DNA of 64,000 nucleotides, from assembly GCF_013623835.1 (NCBI RefSeq), contig NZ_JABKDE010000002.1, positions 558,001 to 622,000 of the forward strand, given 5' to 3'. A model generated the notes under the pieces. That model had not been told where the DNA came from and ran no database searches. It saw only the letters and a list, made by a program, of their open reading frames with translations. The translations under genes and the position numbers were made by a program. Origin of the DNA: Brevibacterium oceani (GTDB taxonomy: Bacteria; Actinomycetota; Actinomycetes; Actinomycetales; Brevibacteriaceae). Positions 52,165 through 62,138 of this stretch are shown here, one piece after another. Position 1 is the stretch's first letter. Every line of letters starts with the position of its first letter.

Positions 52165-53640
52165 ATGGCTGGTGCATCCACCCCAAGCAGCTACTCCACG
52201 ATCTCACCGGTGAAGGCCACCGCCTCGGTGCTGGTGATCGGTGTCGCGGATTCCTCCGTGCTCGGACTCGAGGGTGCGAAGGCGGTGCGGACCGCCCTCG
52301 ACGACACGGTGAGGGCGATCGGTTTCACGGGATCGGCTGGAGCGACCGCCCGCATTCCCGCACCCAAGGGCGTGTCCGCCGGATCGGTTCTGCTTGTCGG
52401 CCTGGGTGAGTTCGACCCTTCAGGTGAGGATGTCGCAGCCGCTCATGAGGCCCTGCGCCGCGCCGCCGGTGCCGCCCTGCGTTCGCTCGACGGGGCCGAA
52501 TCGATCGCCGTCGCGCTTCCGGCGGCCTCTCCTGACGGCGTCGAGGCGGTGGCTGTGGGCGCCGGTCTCGGCGCGTACAGGTTCCTCGACTACCGCAGCG
52601 AGGGCAAGGTCCCCGGAGTGCTCTCCGTGATCGGACCCAAGGGCAAGTCGTTCTCCGCCGCCCACGATTCGGGAGTCGTCATCGCGGCCGCCACGAACCG
52701 TGCCCGCGACCTCGTCAACACTCCCCCGCTCGACCTCTACCCCGAGTCCTATGCCGAGATCGTTAAGGCTCAGGCCAAGGAGCGCAGACTCAAGGTCACC
52801 GTGCTTGGTGACAAGGAGCTCGAAGCCGGCGGCTATGGGGGAATCATCGGCGTCGGGCAGGGGTCGACACGCGGACCCCGCCTGGTCAAGGTCGAATACG
52901 CTCCGAAGGGAGCCAAGCGCCATCTGGGCTTCGTCGGCAAGGGCATCACCTTCGACTCCGGCGGCATTTCGCTCAAGCCCGCCAAGAGCATGGAGGACAT
53001 GAAGTCCGATATGGCCGGCTCCGCCGCCGTCCTGCAGGCGCTGTTGGGAATCTCCGACCTCGGCCTGCCGGTCCGGGTCACCGCGTGGCTGCCCCTGGCC
53101 GAGAACATGCCCGGCTCCTCTGCGCAGCGGCCCAGCGATGTGCTCACGATGCGCAGCGGCAAGCGCGTCGAGGTCACGAACACCGACGCCGAAGGCCGCC
53201 TCGTGCTCGCCGATGCCCTCACCGACGCCGATGCTGAGCGGCCGGATCTGCTCATCGACGTAGCGACGCTCACGGGCGCTCAGATCGTCGCCCTCGGCGA
53301 ACGAACCTCCGGCGTCATGGGCACCCCGGCTGCCCGCGACGATGTGATCGCCGCTGCTGCTGCAGTCGGAGAGAATATGTGGGCGATGCCGATCCCGGAG
53401 GAGATGCTCTCGGGCTTCGATTCCACTGCCGCCGATCTCACGAACTCCGGTCCGCGTCCCGGCGGCATGCTGGCCGCCGCGGCCTTCCTCCGCGAGTTCG
53501 TCGGCGAGGACACGAACTGGGCTCACATCGACATCGCGGGACCGAGCTTCAACGGCTCGGCTCCCTTCGGCTACACCCCGAAGGCGGCCACCGGCGCCGC
53601 GGTGCGCACCCTCATCCAGATCGCGAAGACGCTCGACTGA
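52165..53640 (+). CDS. pepA: leucyl aminopeptidase (M17)
   Basis: A 491-residue manganese/zinc aminopeptidase. The catalytic C-terminal domain has VGKGITFDSGGISLKPAKSM (metal Asp and catalytic Lys), MKSDMAGSAAVLQALLG, and NTDAEGRLVLADAL (signature with catalytic Arg). The N-terminal domain is of the usual size. ATG at 52165 follows GAAAGGGAA. It hydrolyses N-terminal residues of peptides, and stands alone between pyrD and lpdA. Confidence 0.94.
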   Translation: MAGASTPSSYSTISPVKATASVLVIGVADSSVLGLEGAKAVRTALDDTVRAIGFTGSAGATARIPAPKGVSAGSVLLVGLGEFDPSGEDVAAAHEALRRAAGAALRSLDGAESIAVALPAASPDGVEAVAVGAGLGAYRFLDYRSEGKVPGVLSVIGPKGKSFSAAHDSGVVIAAATNRARDLVNTPPLDLYPESYAEIVKAQAKERRLKVTVLGDKELEAGGYGGIIGVGQGSTRGPRLVKVEYAPKGAKRHLGFVGKGITFDSGGISLKPAKSMEDMKSDMAGSAAVLQALLGISDLGLPVRVTAWLPLAENMPGSSAQRPSDVLTMRSGKRVEVTNTDAEGRLVLADALTDADAERPDLLIDVATLTGAQIVALGERTSGVMGTPAARDDVIAAAAAVGENMWAMPIPEEMLSGFDSTAADLTNSGPRPGGMLAAAAFLREFVGEDTNWAHIDIAGPSFNGSAPFGYTPKAATGAAVRTLIQIAKTLD

Positions 53641-53792
53641 CCGCGAAGTTCTACGCGTTGTCGAAACCGAAGTGATGATGACCACCTGTGGCCAATCAGA
53701 CAGCGTTTGCTTTCGCCCCTGGCGAGAAAAGTGGAAAGATAAGACAGAAAGCTGCGTACCGCAGTCTTATTCACAGCTACGAGGAGTAATCC

Positions 53793-55181
53793 GTGAGTGA
53801 CTCATTGACCTACGACCTTGTCGTTCTGGGAGGCGGAACCGGTGGCTATGCCGCTGCGCTGCGCGCCGCAGAGCTGGACATGAAGGTCGCTTTGATCGAA
53901 CGCGACAAGGTTGGCGGCACCTGCCTGCACCGTGGCTGCGTTCCCACGAAGGCGCTTCTGCATGCCGCCGAGGTTGCCGACTCCGCCAAGAGCTCCGAGA
54001 CCTTCGGCGTCGAAGCCGAGTTCAAGGGCATCGACATCGCCAAGGTGCTCGAGTACAAGGACGGAGTCATCACCCGCAACTACAAAGGCCTGCAGGGTCT
54101 GGTCAAGGCTCGCGGAATCGACACTTACTTCGGCACCGGCAAGCTGACCGGCAAAGACACCGTCGAGGTCACCGGTGAGGACGGCAACCACACCGTCAAG
54201 GGCACCAACGTGCTGCTGTCGACCGGTTCGACCTCGAAGACCATCGGCCTCGAGATCACCGATCGCGTGATCACGAGCACCGAGGCCCTCCAGCTGAGCA
54301 AGGTGCCGAAGTCGGCGATCGTCCTCGGCGGCGGCGTCATCGGCGTCGAGTTCGCCAGCGTCTGGAACTCCTTCGGCGCCGACGTCACCATCGTCGAAGG
54401 CCTCAAGCACCTCGTGGCCAATGAGGACGAGACGATCTCGAAGAACCTCGAACGCGCCTTCAAGAAGCGCAAGATCGGCTTCAAGCTCGGTGTCATGTTC
54501 AAGGGCGTCGAAGAGACCGCCGACGGAGTCAAGGTCACCCTCGAAGACGGCTCGACCCTCGAAGCCGAGTACCTCCTCGTGGCAGTCGGCCGCGGCCCCG
54601 TCACCGAGGGCTTCGGATTCGAAGAGCAGGGCATCCCGATGGATCGCGGATTCGTCCTGGCCAACGAACGCCTCCACACCGGCGTCGGCAACATCTACGC
54701 CTGCGGCGACATCGTCCCCGGCCTCCAGCTGGCCCACCGTGCCTTCGGGCAGGGCATCTTCATCGCCGAGGAGATCGCCGGCCTCAACCCCGTGCCCGTC
54801 CTCGAAACGGGCATCCCTCGGGTCACCTACTGCGAACCGGAGATCTTCTCCGTCGGACTCTCCTCGGCTCAGGCCGAAGAGAAGTACGGCAAGGACCAGG
54901 TCGAATCGCTCGAGTACAACCTCGGCGGCAACGGCAAGTCGGTGATTCTCAACACGACCGGACTGATCAAGGTCATCCGCGAGAAGGACGGACCGGTCGT
55001 CGGCGTCCACGGCATCGGCGCCCGTCTGAGCGAGCAGGCCGGTGAGGCGCAGCTCATCGTCAACTGGGAAGCCTTCCCCGAAGAGGTGGCGCAGCTCATC
55101 CACGCGCACCCCACGCAGAACGAAGCCATCGGCGAAGCCCACCTGGCTCTGGCCGGCAAACCCCTGCACTTCCACTCATAA
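53793..55181 (+). CDS. lpdA: dihydrolipoyl dehydrogenase (E3)
   Basis: A 462-residue flavin disulfide reductase that reoxidises dihydrolipoyl groups. FAD fold VLGGGTGGYAAALRAAELDM, redox disulfide in GGTCLHRGCVPTKA, NAD fold AIVLGGGVIGVEFASVW, and C-terminal HAHPTQNEAIGEAHLALA with the catalytic His-Glu pair. GTG start with GAGGAG 7 nt upstream. The E2 gene starts 21 nt after the stop, so E3 and E2 are co-expressed. Confidence 0.96.
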   Translation: MSDSLTYDLVVLGGGTGGYAAALRAAELDMKVALIERDKVGGTCLHRGCVPTKALLHAAEVADSAKSSETFGVEAEFKGIDIAKVLEYKDGVITRNYKGLQGLVKARGIDTYFGTGKLTGKDTVEVTGEDGNHTVKGTNVLLSTGSTSKTIGLEITDRVITSTEALQLSKVPKSAIVLGGGVIGVEFASVWNSFGADVTIVEGLKHLVANEDETISKNLERAFKKRKIGFKLGVMFKGVEETADGVKVTLEDGSTLEAEYLLVAVGRGPVTEGFGFEEQGIPMDRGFVLANERLHTGVGNIYACGDIVPGLQLAHRAFGQGIFIAEEIAGLNPVPVLETGIPRVTYCEPEIFSVGLSSAQAEEKYGKDQVESLEYNLGGNGKSVILNTTGLIKVIREKDGPVVGVHGIGARLSEQAGEAQLIVNWEAFPEEVAQLIHAHPTQNEAIGEAHLALAGKPLHFHS

Positions 55182-55202
55182 GATCCGAGGAGACGAAAAC
55201 TC

Positions 55203-57053
55203 ATGTCGAATTCCGTTCAGATGCCGGCTCTCGGAGAGTCGGTCACCGAGGGCACAGTCACCCGCTGGCTCAAGTCCGTCGGCGACGAGGTCGAGGTCGA
55301 CGAGCCGCTGCTCGAGGTCTCGACCGATAAGGTCGACACCGAGATCCCCAGCCCGTACGCGGGCACCCTGGAGAAGATCCTCGCTGACGAAGACGATGTC
55401 GTCGAGGTCGGCGGCGACCTCGCCTACATCGGCGACGGCAGCGGAGAGTCCTCGAGCGACGACGCCCCTGCCGAAGAACCCGCCGAGGCTCCGGCCGAGG
55501 AATCCGCACCCGCCGAGGAAACACCCACCGAAGAACCGGCTGCCGAGTCGGCCGACGAGCCCGCAGGTGGCACGCCCTCCTCAGAAGGATCGGGCGAAGG
55601 CACCGAGGTCACCATGCCCGCGCTCGGCGAGTCCGTCACCGAAGGCACCGTGACCCGCTGGCTCAAGGAAGTCGGTGAGGAGGTCGAGGTCGACGAGCCG
55701 CTGCTCGAGGTCTCCACCGACAAGGTCGACACCGAGGTGCCCTCCCCCGTCGCCGGAACCGTCCAGGCACACCTTGCCGAAGAGGACGAGACCGTCGAGG
55801 TCGGTGCCCCTCTGGCTCGCATCGGCTCCGGGGCACCCGCCGAGGACGCTCCTGCCGAGGCTCCGCAGGACGAAGCACCGGCTGACGAAGCACCGAAGCA
55901 GGAAGAAGCTCCCGCCGAGGCACCGAAGCAGGAGGCTCCTAAGCAGGAGGAACCGAAACAGGAGACTCCGAAACAGGAGTCGGCTCCTCAGCCTGCTCAG
56001 ACCGAGTCCGCGCAGTCGGCATCCGCCGCTCAGGCCGAGGAACCCGTTGAAACGGCTGCCGCGTCGGAGCAGTCCGGATCGGCACAGTCCGCTGCGGATA
56101 CGGTCGGTGAGAACGCCGCCTATGTCACCCCGCTCGTACGCCGTCTGGCACGCGAGAAGGGTGTGGACCTGTCGCAGGTCTCCGGCACCGGTGTCGGCGG
56201 GCGCATCCGCAAGCAGGACGTCGAATCGGCTGCGAAGAACGCCCCGGCCGCTGCTCCCGCTGCCGCCGGAGCTCCAGCCGGAGCTCCGAAGGAGCCGTTC
56301 AAGGTCGAGATCCCCGAGGAGGCTGCGAAGCTGCGCGGCACCACGGAGAAGGCCTCGCGGATCCGTCAGACCATCGCCAAGCGCATGAGCGAATCCCTCG
56401 ACGTCTCGGCTCAGCTGACGCAGGTCATCGAGGTCGACATGTCCCGTGTCGTCAAGCTGCGCAAGGCCAACAAGGATGCGTTCGCGGCCAAGCACGGTTC
56501 GAAGCTGACCTATCTGCCCTTCTTCGCCAAGGCGATCGTCGAGGCCCTGCAGGTGCACCCGAAGGTCAACGCTCAGTATGACCTCGAGTCGCAGCAGATC
56601 ACCTACTTCGATCACGAGCACCTGGCCGTTGCGGTGGACACTCCCCGCGGTCTGCTGGTGCCGGTGATCAAGGATGCAGGTGACCTCAGCGTCGCCGGCC
56701 TGTCCAAGGCCATCGACGATGTCGCCGACCGCACCCGCAACAACAAGATCATGCCGGACGAGCTCTCGGGCGGCACATTCACGGTGACCAACATCGGTTC
56801 CGTGGGTGCGCTGTTCGACACGCCGATCATCAACCAGCCGCAGATGGGCATCCTCGGCACGGGTGCCATCGTCCGTCGCCCGATCGCCGTGAAGACGGCC
56901 GACGGAGATGAGTCGATCGCCATCCGCGACATGGTCTACCTGCCGTTGACCTACAACCACCAGCTGGTCGACGGCGCCGATGCGGGACGCTTCCTGCAGA
57001 CGATCAAGGCACGTCTGGAAGAGGGCAACTTCGAGGCCGATCTCGACCTCTGA
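55203..57053 (+). CDS. sucB: dihydrolipoamide acyltransferase E2 (two lipoyl domains)
   Basis: A 616-residue E2 of 2-oxo acid dehydrogenase complexes. Two lipoyl domains carry VSTDKVDTE with lipoyl Lys at about 43 and 174, each followed by an Ala/Pro/Glu-rich swinging linker; the second has repeated PKQE-type units. The E3-binding domain reads [20 protein letters not shown], and the catalytic core ends with [13 protein letters not shown] (HxxxDG). In actinobacteria this E2 serves pyruvate and 2-oxoglutarate dehydrogenases; the sucB name is by convention. lipB and lipA lie downstream. Confidence 0.94.
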   Translation: MSNSVQMPALGESVTEGTVTRWLKSVGDEVEVDEPLLEVSTDKVDTEIPSPYAGTLEKILADEDDVVEVGGDLAYIGDGSGESSSDDAPAEEPAEAPAEESAPAEETPTEEPAAESADEPAGGTPSSEGSGEGTEVTMPALGESVTEGTVTRWLKEVGEEVEVDEPLLEVSTDKVDTEVPSPVAGTVQAHLAEEDETVEVGAPLARIGSGAPAEDAPAEAPQDEAPADEAPKQEEAPAEAPKQEAPKQEEPKQETPKQESAPQPAQTESAQSASAAQAEEPVETAAASEQSGSAQSAADTVGENAAYVTPLVRRLAREKGVDLSQVSGTGVGGRIRKQDVESAAKNAPAAAPAAAGAPAGAPKEPFKVEIPEEAAKLRGTTEKASRIRQTIAKRMSESLDVSAQLTQVIEVDMSRVVKLRKANKDAFAAKHGSKLTYLPFFAKAIVEALQVHPKVNAQYDLESQQITYFDHEHLAVAVDTPRGLLVPVIKDAGDLSVAGLSKAIDDVADRTRNNKIMPDELSGGTFTVTNIGSVGALFDTPIINQPQMGILGTGAIVRRPIAVKTADGDESIAIRDMVYLPLTYNHQLVDGADAGRFLQTIKARLEEGNFEADLDL

Positions 57054-57079
57054 GTCACATCTCTTCCGCACACGACCGG

Positions 57080-57105
57080 GGGGCCGATCATCCGTGATCG
57101 GCCCC
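57080..57105. terminator. 11-bp hairpin between convergent E2 and membrane-protein genes
   Basis: GGGGCCGATCA (57080-57090) pairs perfectly with TGATCGGCCCC (57095-57105), loop TCCG, 27 nt after the E2 stop. Confidence 0.75.
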
Positions 57106-57131
57106 TCGGCCCATTCATCCTCTCGATCACT

Positions 57132-58814
57132 CTAGGTCTCGGTGACCTCCGCGACGCGCCAGTGTCCGTCTACGAGCCGAAGTTCGAACTCGACGGACCG
57201 GGCGTCGAACCGCTGCGCATCCTCGCCGGTTCCGGCGCTCGAGCGCATCTGCGCGCGAGCGACGATCTTCTCGGCCGCGGAAGCCTCGACGGTGATGTCC
57301 TCGACCTCGATGGTGTAGTCCTGCCCTGCGAAGGCTGCTTCGTCGATGAGTTCATCGGCGGCTGCGGCGGCCGAGCCCGGCACAGTCAGCAGCCGCAGTG
57401 CTTCGACGTCGCCGTCGCTCAGGGCTTCCGCGCGAGCCGAACAGAGCTCTTTGAGCGTCCGGATCGCCTCGGGGTCGCTCGGGGTCGAATCATCAGCGGA
57501 CTCTTCGGTCTCCTCCGAGGCGGTGTTCTCAGGCGCAACGGCACCGGTCGAGGCCCGGCCGCCGTTCGGGCCCTCGCTCCCCTGCACAGCGTTCGGCAAA
57601 TCATTCATCGCTTCCGCACCGGGTCGCGATCCCCAGACGATGAGGCCGCCGAACACCGTCAGGCACACCGCCCCGGCGATCAGCCACCTGCCCGTCAGCG
57701 CGCCGCGCAGACTGCCGATACGCTCGCGCACTTCGGCTAGCTGACGACTCAGTCGAACGAGGCGACCACTCATTCCGTCGGCGGTGCGTGGGCTCTTTCC
57801 TCCTCTGCTCCGCGGTGCCCCTCCCCCTCCGGCTCGTCGTCCGCGACGCTTTCGACCGAAGCGCGTTCGGGCATTTCTGCCGCCGCCTTCTCGTCGATGC
57901 TGCCGACGGCTGGACTCTCGTCTTCGCTCTCCACGGCTGGCAGCCCGCAGGGTCACCGCGGGATCTCTGCCGCCCGGAGTCGCGGTCCCATCGCGATCAG
58001 TCGGCCCAGAGGGTGCCGAGGCGGCGGACGTGTCTGCCTCGTGCGCGGATGCCTCGTGCGCGGGCGCCTCGTGAAAGGGCCCCTCATGTGTGTGCCGCTC
58101 GTGCGTACGTCGAGTAGGCGGGTGACCCGCCGCGACGCGCAGGCGGGCCGTCAGCGCCGCTTCCGGGTCCGAGGATCGGTCTGCCGGCACGAGCGGAAGC
58201 GCCGCTGGCCGAGCCAGCATCCGCATCGCCTCGGCCACCTCGTCGAGCGCTGCTGCCAGCCCGGCTCCCGAGGTCGGCGTCGCCTCCGGCGACATGTCGG
58301 CGAGGAGTTCCCCGACCACCGAGCGCAGGCCCGGTGACGACTCAGCCAGCGCGAGATTCACCGGCATCAGGCACTCCGCCCACGCTCGACCGCATCCTGC
58401 GTGATAGAGCATCTCTCCCAGCGCCCGCCTCGGCGAGGTCGGCAATGGTGCCGAGACACCCGGAATCAGGACGGGTCGGCCCTCGGCGTCGAGGGCGAAT
58501 GCGGAAAGAGTGAGCCGGTCCGCGGCCGATTCGACATCCCGGAGCGCGGAGACGATGCCGAGGAAGAGCGTGCACAGCTCCGCATCCGTCAGCCCCTGAT
58601 AGGTCCGCACCGCGTCCAGGACCAACCCTCCCGGGAACTGGGGCACGATGAGCAGGGAACGCGACCCGGTCGGCAGCTCCACCTCGGCGATGGGCAGCGA
58701 CGGGCACCGCGCTTCATCGAATCCGCGATGATCGACTCCCCATGCACGTTCGCCGCTCGGCCCGATCACACGATGGACGACGTCCGCGATCGTCACCTGG
58801 TAATCCCACGTCAT
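57132..58814 (-). CDS. pseudokinase-like, His-rich single-pass membrane protein
   Basis: A 560-residue protein of no clear family. Residues 1 to about 210 look like a decayed protein-kinase fold: LTDAELCTLFLGIVSALRDV and LSAFALDAEGRPVLIPGVSA mimic the C-lobe, but the HRD and DFG motifs are absent. Next comes a His/Glu/Ala-rich stretch (about 236-262, with repeats like HEAPAHEASAHEAD), a very basic Arg/Gly segment, one membrane helix (WLIAGAVCLTVFGGLIVWG, about 371-393), and an external domain (about 450-560) that looks NTF2/SnoaL-like. It is antisense to the lipoate cluster genes and divergent from lipB. Confidence 0.75.
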   Translation of the reverse strand: MTWDYQVTIADVVHRVIGPSGERAWGVDHRGFDEARCPSLPIAEVELPTGSRSLLIVPQFPGGLVLDAVRTYQGLTDAELCTLFLGIVSALRDVESAADRLTLSAFALDAEGRPVLIPGVSAPLPTSPRRALGEMLYHAGCGRAWAECLMPVNLALAESSPGLRSVVGELLADMSPEATPTSGAGLAAALDEVAEAMRMLARPAALPLVPADRSSDPEAALTARLRVAAGHPPTRRTHERHTHEGPFHEAPAHEASAHEADTSAASAPSGPTDRDGTATPGGRDPAVTLRAASRGERRRESSRRQHRREGGGRNARTRFGRKRRGRRAGGGGAPRSRGGKSPRTADGMSGRLVRLSRQLAEVRERIGSLRGALTGRWLIAGAVCLTVFGGLIVWGSRPGAEAMNDLPNAVQGSEGPNGGRASTGAVAPENTASEETEESADDSTPSDPEAIRTLKELCSARAEALSDGDVEALRLLTVPGSAAAAADELIDEAAFAGQDYTIEVEDITVEASAAEKIVARAQMRSSAGTGEDAQRFDARSVEFELRLVDGHWRVAEVTET

Positions 58815-58971
58815 TGTTCGTCATCTCCATTGATGATGTTCGCTGCTGTTTGATGTGCTTTAATAGTGCTTGCCCAATGCTTCCGTGTCAAGGTCCGTGT
58901 CCCACGGGAAGGTGTCGAGGGTCATCATTCGGCAGATTGAACCCTCGACAGAAGAGTCATAGTGTGGAGTC

Positions 58972-59610
58972 ATGCCCCTGGCCACAGAAACGCTCGGGTT
59001 CGCTCCGGTCCTCGCGGACTATCGGCAGACCTGGGAGATGCAGAAGAGTTATCACAACGAAGTGCTCGCAGGTGAACGGGAATCGACGATCCTGCTGCTT
59101 GAGCATTCCCCGGTCTACACCGCCGGGAAGCGCACCTCGGATCACGAGCGTCCCGACGACGGCACCGAGGTCATCGACGTCGACCGCGGTGGCAAGATCA
59201 CCTGGCACGGTCCCGGCCAGCTCGTCGCCTACTTCATCTACCGCCTCAACGATCCCAAAGAGGTCCGGCTCTTCGTGTCCCAGCTCGAGGATGCGATGAT
59301 CACCCTGCTCGCGGAATACGGCATCGATGCCACGACGGTCGACGGCCGCGCCGGAGTCTGGCTGCTCGGGGACGGCCTCCGCCGCGACCGCAAGATCGGC
59401 GCGATCGGCATCCGCATCCACGAGGGGGTCACGATGCACGGATTGGCACTCAACTGCAGCAATGAGCTCGGAGCGTACGAGAACATCATCCCCTGCGGCA
59501 TCGCCGACGCCGACACCACAACGATCAGTGCCGAACTCGGTAAGACGGTGACGCCGGAGGACACGGCCGCTCGTCTCAACGAGATCCTGCACGAGACCAT
59601 CACCGCCTAG
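58972..59610 (+). CDS. lipB: lipoyl(octanoyl) transferase
   Basis: A 212-residue enzyme moving octanoyl from acyl-carrier protein to E2 lipoyl lysines. [43 protein letters not shown] (catalytic Lys) and [13 protein letters not shown] (catalytic Cys) are all present. lipA starts 11 nt downstream with AGGAGGACGCAG as its ribosome-binding site. It would modify the two-lipoyl E2 encoded just upstream. Confidence 0.95.
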   Translation: MPLATETLGFAPVLADYRQTWEMQKSYHNEVLAGERESTILLLEHSPVYTAGKRTSDHERPDDGTEVIDVDRGGKITWHGPGQLVAYFIYRLNDPKEVRLFVSQLEDAMITLLAEYGIDATTVDGRAGVWLLGDGLRRDRKIGAIGIRIHEGVTMHGLALNCSNELGAYENIIPCGIADADTTTISAELGKTVTPEDTAARLNEILHETITA

Positions 59611-59620
59611 GAGGACGCAG

Positions 59621-60673
59621 ATGACGATTGCCCCAGAAGGACGCCGGATGCTGCGGGTCGAGGCCCGCAATTCCGAGACTCCGATCGAAGACAAGCCCGC
59701 CTGGATCAAGGCGAAGGCGCATATCGGCCCCGAATACTCTGCTCTCAAGTCACTCGTCCGCAAGCAGGAACTGCACACAGTGTGTGAAGAGGCCGGCTGC
59801 CCGAACATCTTCGAATGCTGGGAGGACCGCGAAGCGACGTTCCTCATCGGCGGTGAGCAGTGCACTCGTCGCTGTGACTTCTGCCAGATCGACACCGGCA
59901 AGCCCGCGGATTTCGACGCTGACGAGCCTCGGCGCGTGGCCGCCTCGGTGGCGGAGATGGGTCTGCGCTACTCGACGATCACCGGTGTCGCCCGCGACGA
60001 TCTCGAGGACGGCGGCGCCTGGCTCTACGCGGAGACCGTGCGCAAGATCCACGAACTCTCCTACGTCGACGGACGCGGGACCGGCGTCGAGCTGCTCATC
60101 CCCGACTTCAGCGCGAAGCCGGACCAGCTCGCTGAGGTCTTCTCCTCTCGTCCCGAAGTGCTCGCGCACAATGTCGAGACCGTGCCGCGGATCTTCAAAC
60201 GCATCCGCCCGGCCTTCCGCTACGAGCGTTCGCTGTCGGTGATCACGCAGGCCCGCGAGGCCGGGCTGGTGACGAAGTCGAACCTCATCCTCGGCATGGG
60301 CGAGACGAACGATGAGATCATCTCGGCCCTGCAGGATCTGCACGACGCCGGCTGTGATCTCATCACGATCACTCAGTATCTGCGTCCTTCGCCCCGTCAT
60401 CATCCGGTGACCCGGTGGGTCAAACCGGCGGACTTCGTCATGCTCCGCGATGCCGCGAAGGAGATCGGATTCCTCGGCGTCATGTCCGGTCCGCTGGTGC
60501 GTTCGTCCTACCGCGCGGGGCGTCTGTGGGCGACCGCGATGCGTCAACGTGGAGAGGCGATCCCCTCGCATCTCGCCCATCTCGACAAGCACACGCCTGC
60601 CAAGCAGGAGGCCCAGGCCGTTGTGGATACCTTCGGCCCCGGCGAAGAGGTAGACTTGTCTGCTGAGCAATGA
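59621..60673 (+). CDS. lipA: lipoyl synthase
   Basis: A 350-residue radical-SAM enzyme inserting two sulfurs into octanoyl-E2. The auxiliary cluster Cys are in [14 protein letters not shown], and the radical-SAM cluster in [16 protein letters not shown] (CxxxCxxC). [20 protein letters not shown] and [15 protein letters not shown] follow the family. It ends with a short acidic tail. It is the second gene after lipB, with DUF4191 55 nt downstream. Confidence 0.96.
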   Translation: MTIAPEGRRMLRVEARNSETPIEDKPAWIKAKAHIGPEYSALKSLVRKQELHTVCEEAGCPNIFECWEDREATFLIGGEQCTRRCDFCQIDTGKPADFDADEPRRVAASVAEMGLRYSTITGVARDDLEDGGAWLYAETVRKIHELSYVDGRGTGVELLIPDFSAKPDQLAEVFSSRPEVLAHNVETVPRIFKRIRPAFRYERSLSVITQAREAGLVTKSNLILGMGETNDEIISALQDLHDAGCDLITITQYLRPSPRHHPVTRWVKPADFVMLRDAAKEIGFLGVMSGPLVRSSYRAGRLWATAMRQRGEAIPSHLAHLDKHTPAKQEAQAVVDTFGPGEEVDLSAEQ

Positions 60674-60728
60674 AGGCGCCCGTCACCGCAGGACGGGGCC
60701 GCAACGCCCTTCTAGAGCAAGTGAGAGA

Positions 60729-61466
60729 ATGAGCGAAGAACCGCGTAAGGGACTTTTCCGGCGCAAGCCCAAGGATCCGAACAAGAAGCCCGGCCGACTG
60801 GCGCAGATGCGACAGGTCTACGAGCTGTCCGCCAAACACAACAAGGCGACTCCGTGGCTGCTGGCTGCCGCCGTGCTCGGACTCACGCTCATCGGCCTCA
60901 TGGTCGGCCTGCTCATCGGCGGCACCACCGCGATCTTCACCACGATCCTCGGTTTCATGCTCGGACTCCTGCTGGGTATGTTCATGCTCGGCCGGTTCGC
61001 TGAAACCGCGGCCTTTGCGCAGATGGATGGTCAGCCCGGTGCCTTCGGTGCCGTTCTCAACACGGCTCGCCGCGGCTACCTCATGGATGAGAAGCCGATC
61101 GCCATCGATCCGAAGAGCCGGGACCTCGTGTTCCGCTCGACCGGACGCGCGGGCGTCGTCCTGCTCAGCGAAGGTCCGAAGGGACGCAGCGCGAAACTGC
61201 TGTCCAAGGAGAAGAAGCGTCACGAGCGCATCCTCCCCAATGTGCCGATCCACACCTTCCAGGGCGGGAAGGAAGAGGGCCAGCTGTCGATGAAGCAGGT
61301 CGTTCCGACCGTGCAGAAGCTGCCGCGCAAGCTCAACCGCGCCGAGGTCCTCGCCGTCCGCAACCGTCTGGCGGCGCTGGGAACTCAGGGCACTCGCCCG
61401 CCGATTCCGAAGGGCATCGACCCGAACAAGGCCCGTCCGAACCACAAAGCGATGCGCGGCCGCTGA
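60729..61466 (+). CDS. DUF4191 membrane protein
   Basis: A 245-residue protein of unknown function conserved next to lipA in actinobacteria. A basic N-terminus (LFRRKPKDPNKKPGRLAQM) leads to two close helices: TPWLLAAAVLGLTLIGLMVG and GFMLGLLLGMFMLGRF. A cytoplasmic domain follows with GRAGVVLLSEGPKGRSAKLL. The tail is Lys/Arg-rich. Placement suggests a link to lipoate metabolism or the membrane, not shown by sequence. Confidence 0.85.
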   Translation: MSEEPRKGLFRRKPKDPNKKPGRLAQMRQVYELSAKHNKATPWLLAAAVLGLTLIGLMVGLLIGGTTAIFTTILGFMLGLLLGMFMLGRFAETAAFAQMDGQPGAFGAVLNTARRGYLMDEKPIAIDPKSRDLVFRSTGRAGVVLLSEGPKGRSAKLLSKEKKRHERILPNVPIHTFQGGKEEGQLSMKQVVPTVQKLPRKLNRAEVLAVRNRLAALGTQGTRPPIPKGIDPNKARPNHKAMRGR

Positions 61467-61478
61467 CCCACCCACTTC

Positions 61479-61546
61479 CTATTGCTACCTGACGGCGGCC
61501 CAGCAACCTCGCGCGAGGGTGCTGGGCCGCCGTCAGGTAGCAATAG
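61479..61546. terminator. 68-bp near-perfect palindrome, bidirectional terminator
   Basis: A 27-bp perfect inverted repeat (61479-61505 with 61520-61546) encloses a 14-nt centre that itself contains the palindrome CCTCGCGCGAGG. It lies between the convergent DUF4191 and RDD genes. It is far longer than a usual terminator stem and could be a dispersed element. Confidence 0.8.
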
Positions 61547-61555
61547 GGAGGGATT

Positions 61556-61996
61556 TCAGCGACGGAGGATGACGGTGCCCGCCGCCAGATCATGGACGCC
61601 GCGATTGTCTCTGTTGAAGATGAGCGCGGGGACGACGAGTACCACGAGCAGAGCGCGGATGAGCGATTTGAGCATTCCCGGGACGTGTCCGTCGAGACGG
61701 CGGACCTCGATGCCGAAGAGGCGATGACCCACCGAATAGCCCAAGGTGCCCACGAGCAGGAAATTCTCGAGGGCGAAGATCCCCGGTGCCAGGAACGGAT
61801 TCGAGCCGTCGATGAGATTCGCGATGCCCAGGCACATCAGCCAATCGACGAGGAGCGCGAGGAGGCGCTTCCACGCCGGGGCCAGGGAATGGGAACCGGA
61901 GAACGGCAGGCCGAGCCTCTTGCCCGGCCAGTCGTCGGCCTCTCTTTCGAAGCGGGGCCCGTCGAGCCACGAACCCAAATCATCTCGATTGATCAC
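61556..61996 (-). CDS. RDD family membrane protein
   Basis: A 146-residue protein with about three membrane helices. The family Arg-Asp pattern appears in APAWKRLLALLVDWLMCLGI, followed by FLLVGTLGYSVGHRLFGIEV and SLIRALLVVLVVPALIFNRD. It ends NRGVHDLAAGTVILRR, the typical 'HD..A.T.VV' close. A conserved neighbour of glnA in actinobacteria. Function unknown; RDD proteins are linked to transport or membrane stress. Confidence 0.87.
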   Translation of the reverse strand: MINRDDLGSWLDGPRFEREADDWPGKRLGLPFSGSHSLAPAWKRLLALLVDWLMCLGIANLIDGSNPFLAPGIFALENFLLVGTLGYSVGHRLFGIEVRRLDGHVPGMLKSLIRALLVVLVVPALIFNRDNRGVHDLAAGTVILRR

Positions 61997-62023
61997 TCCC
62001 CCAGCCTACGGAATCGGCCCTGA

Positions 62024-62062
62024 GTGAATCCTCAGGAAACATGCCCGAAACATGAGCGTCAT
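62024..62062 (+). promoter_or_regulatory. GlnR-like boxes upstream of glnA
   Basis: GAAAC (62036-62040), GAAAC (62047-62051) and GTCAT (62058-62062) are each 11 bp apart, with a GTGAA-like half-site one turn further upstream. GlnR sites in actinobacteria combine GTNAC and GAAAC half-sites with n6 spacers. A TAGGAT -10-like hexamer is at 62086-62091. Confidence 0.55.
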
Positions 62063-62138
62063 CACGACTTCATGCAGACCCGACTAGGATTGACCGTGGT
62101 CAGCCAAACGGCCAACGTACCCTAACTAGGAGACCTAA

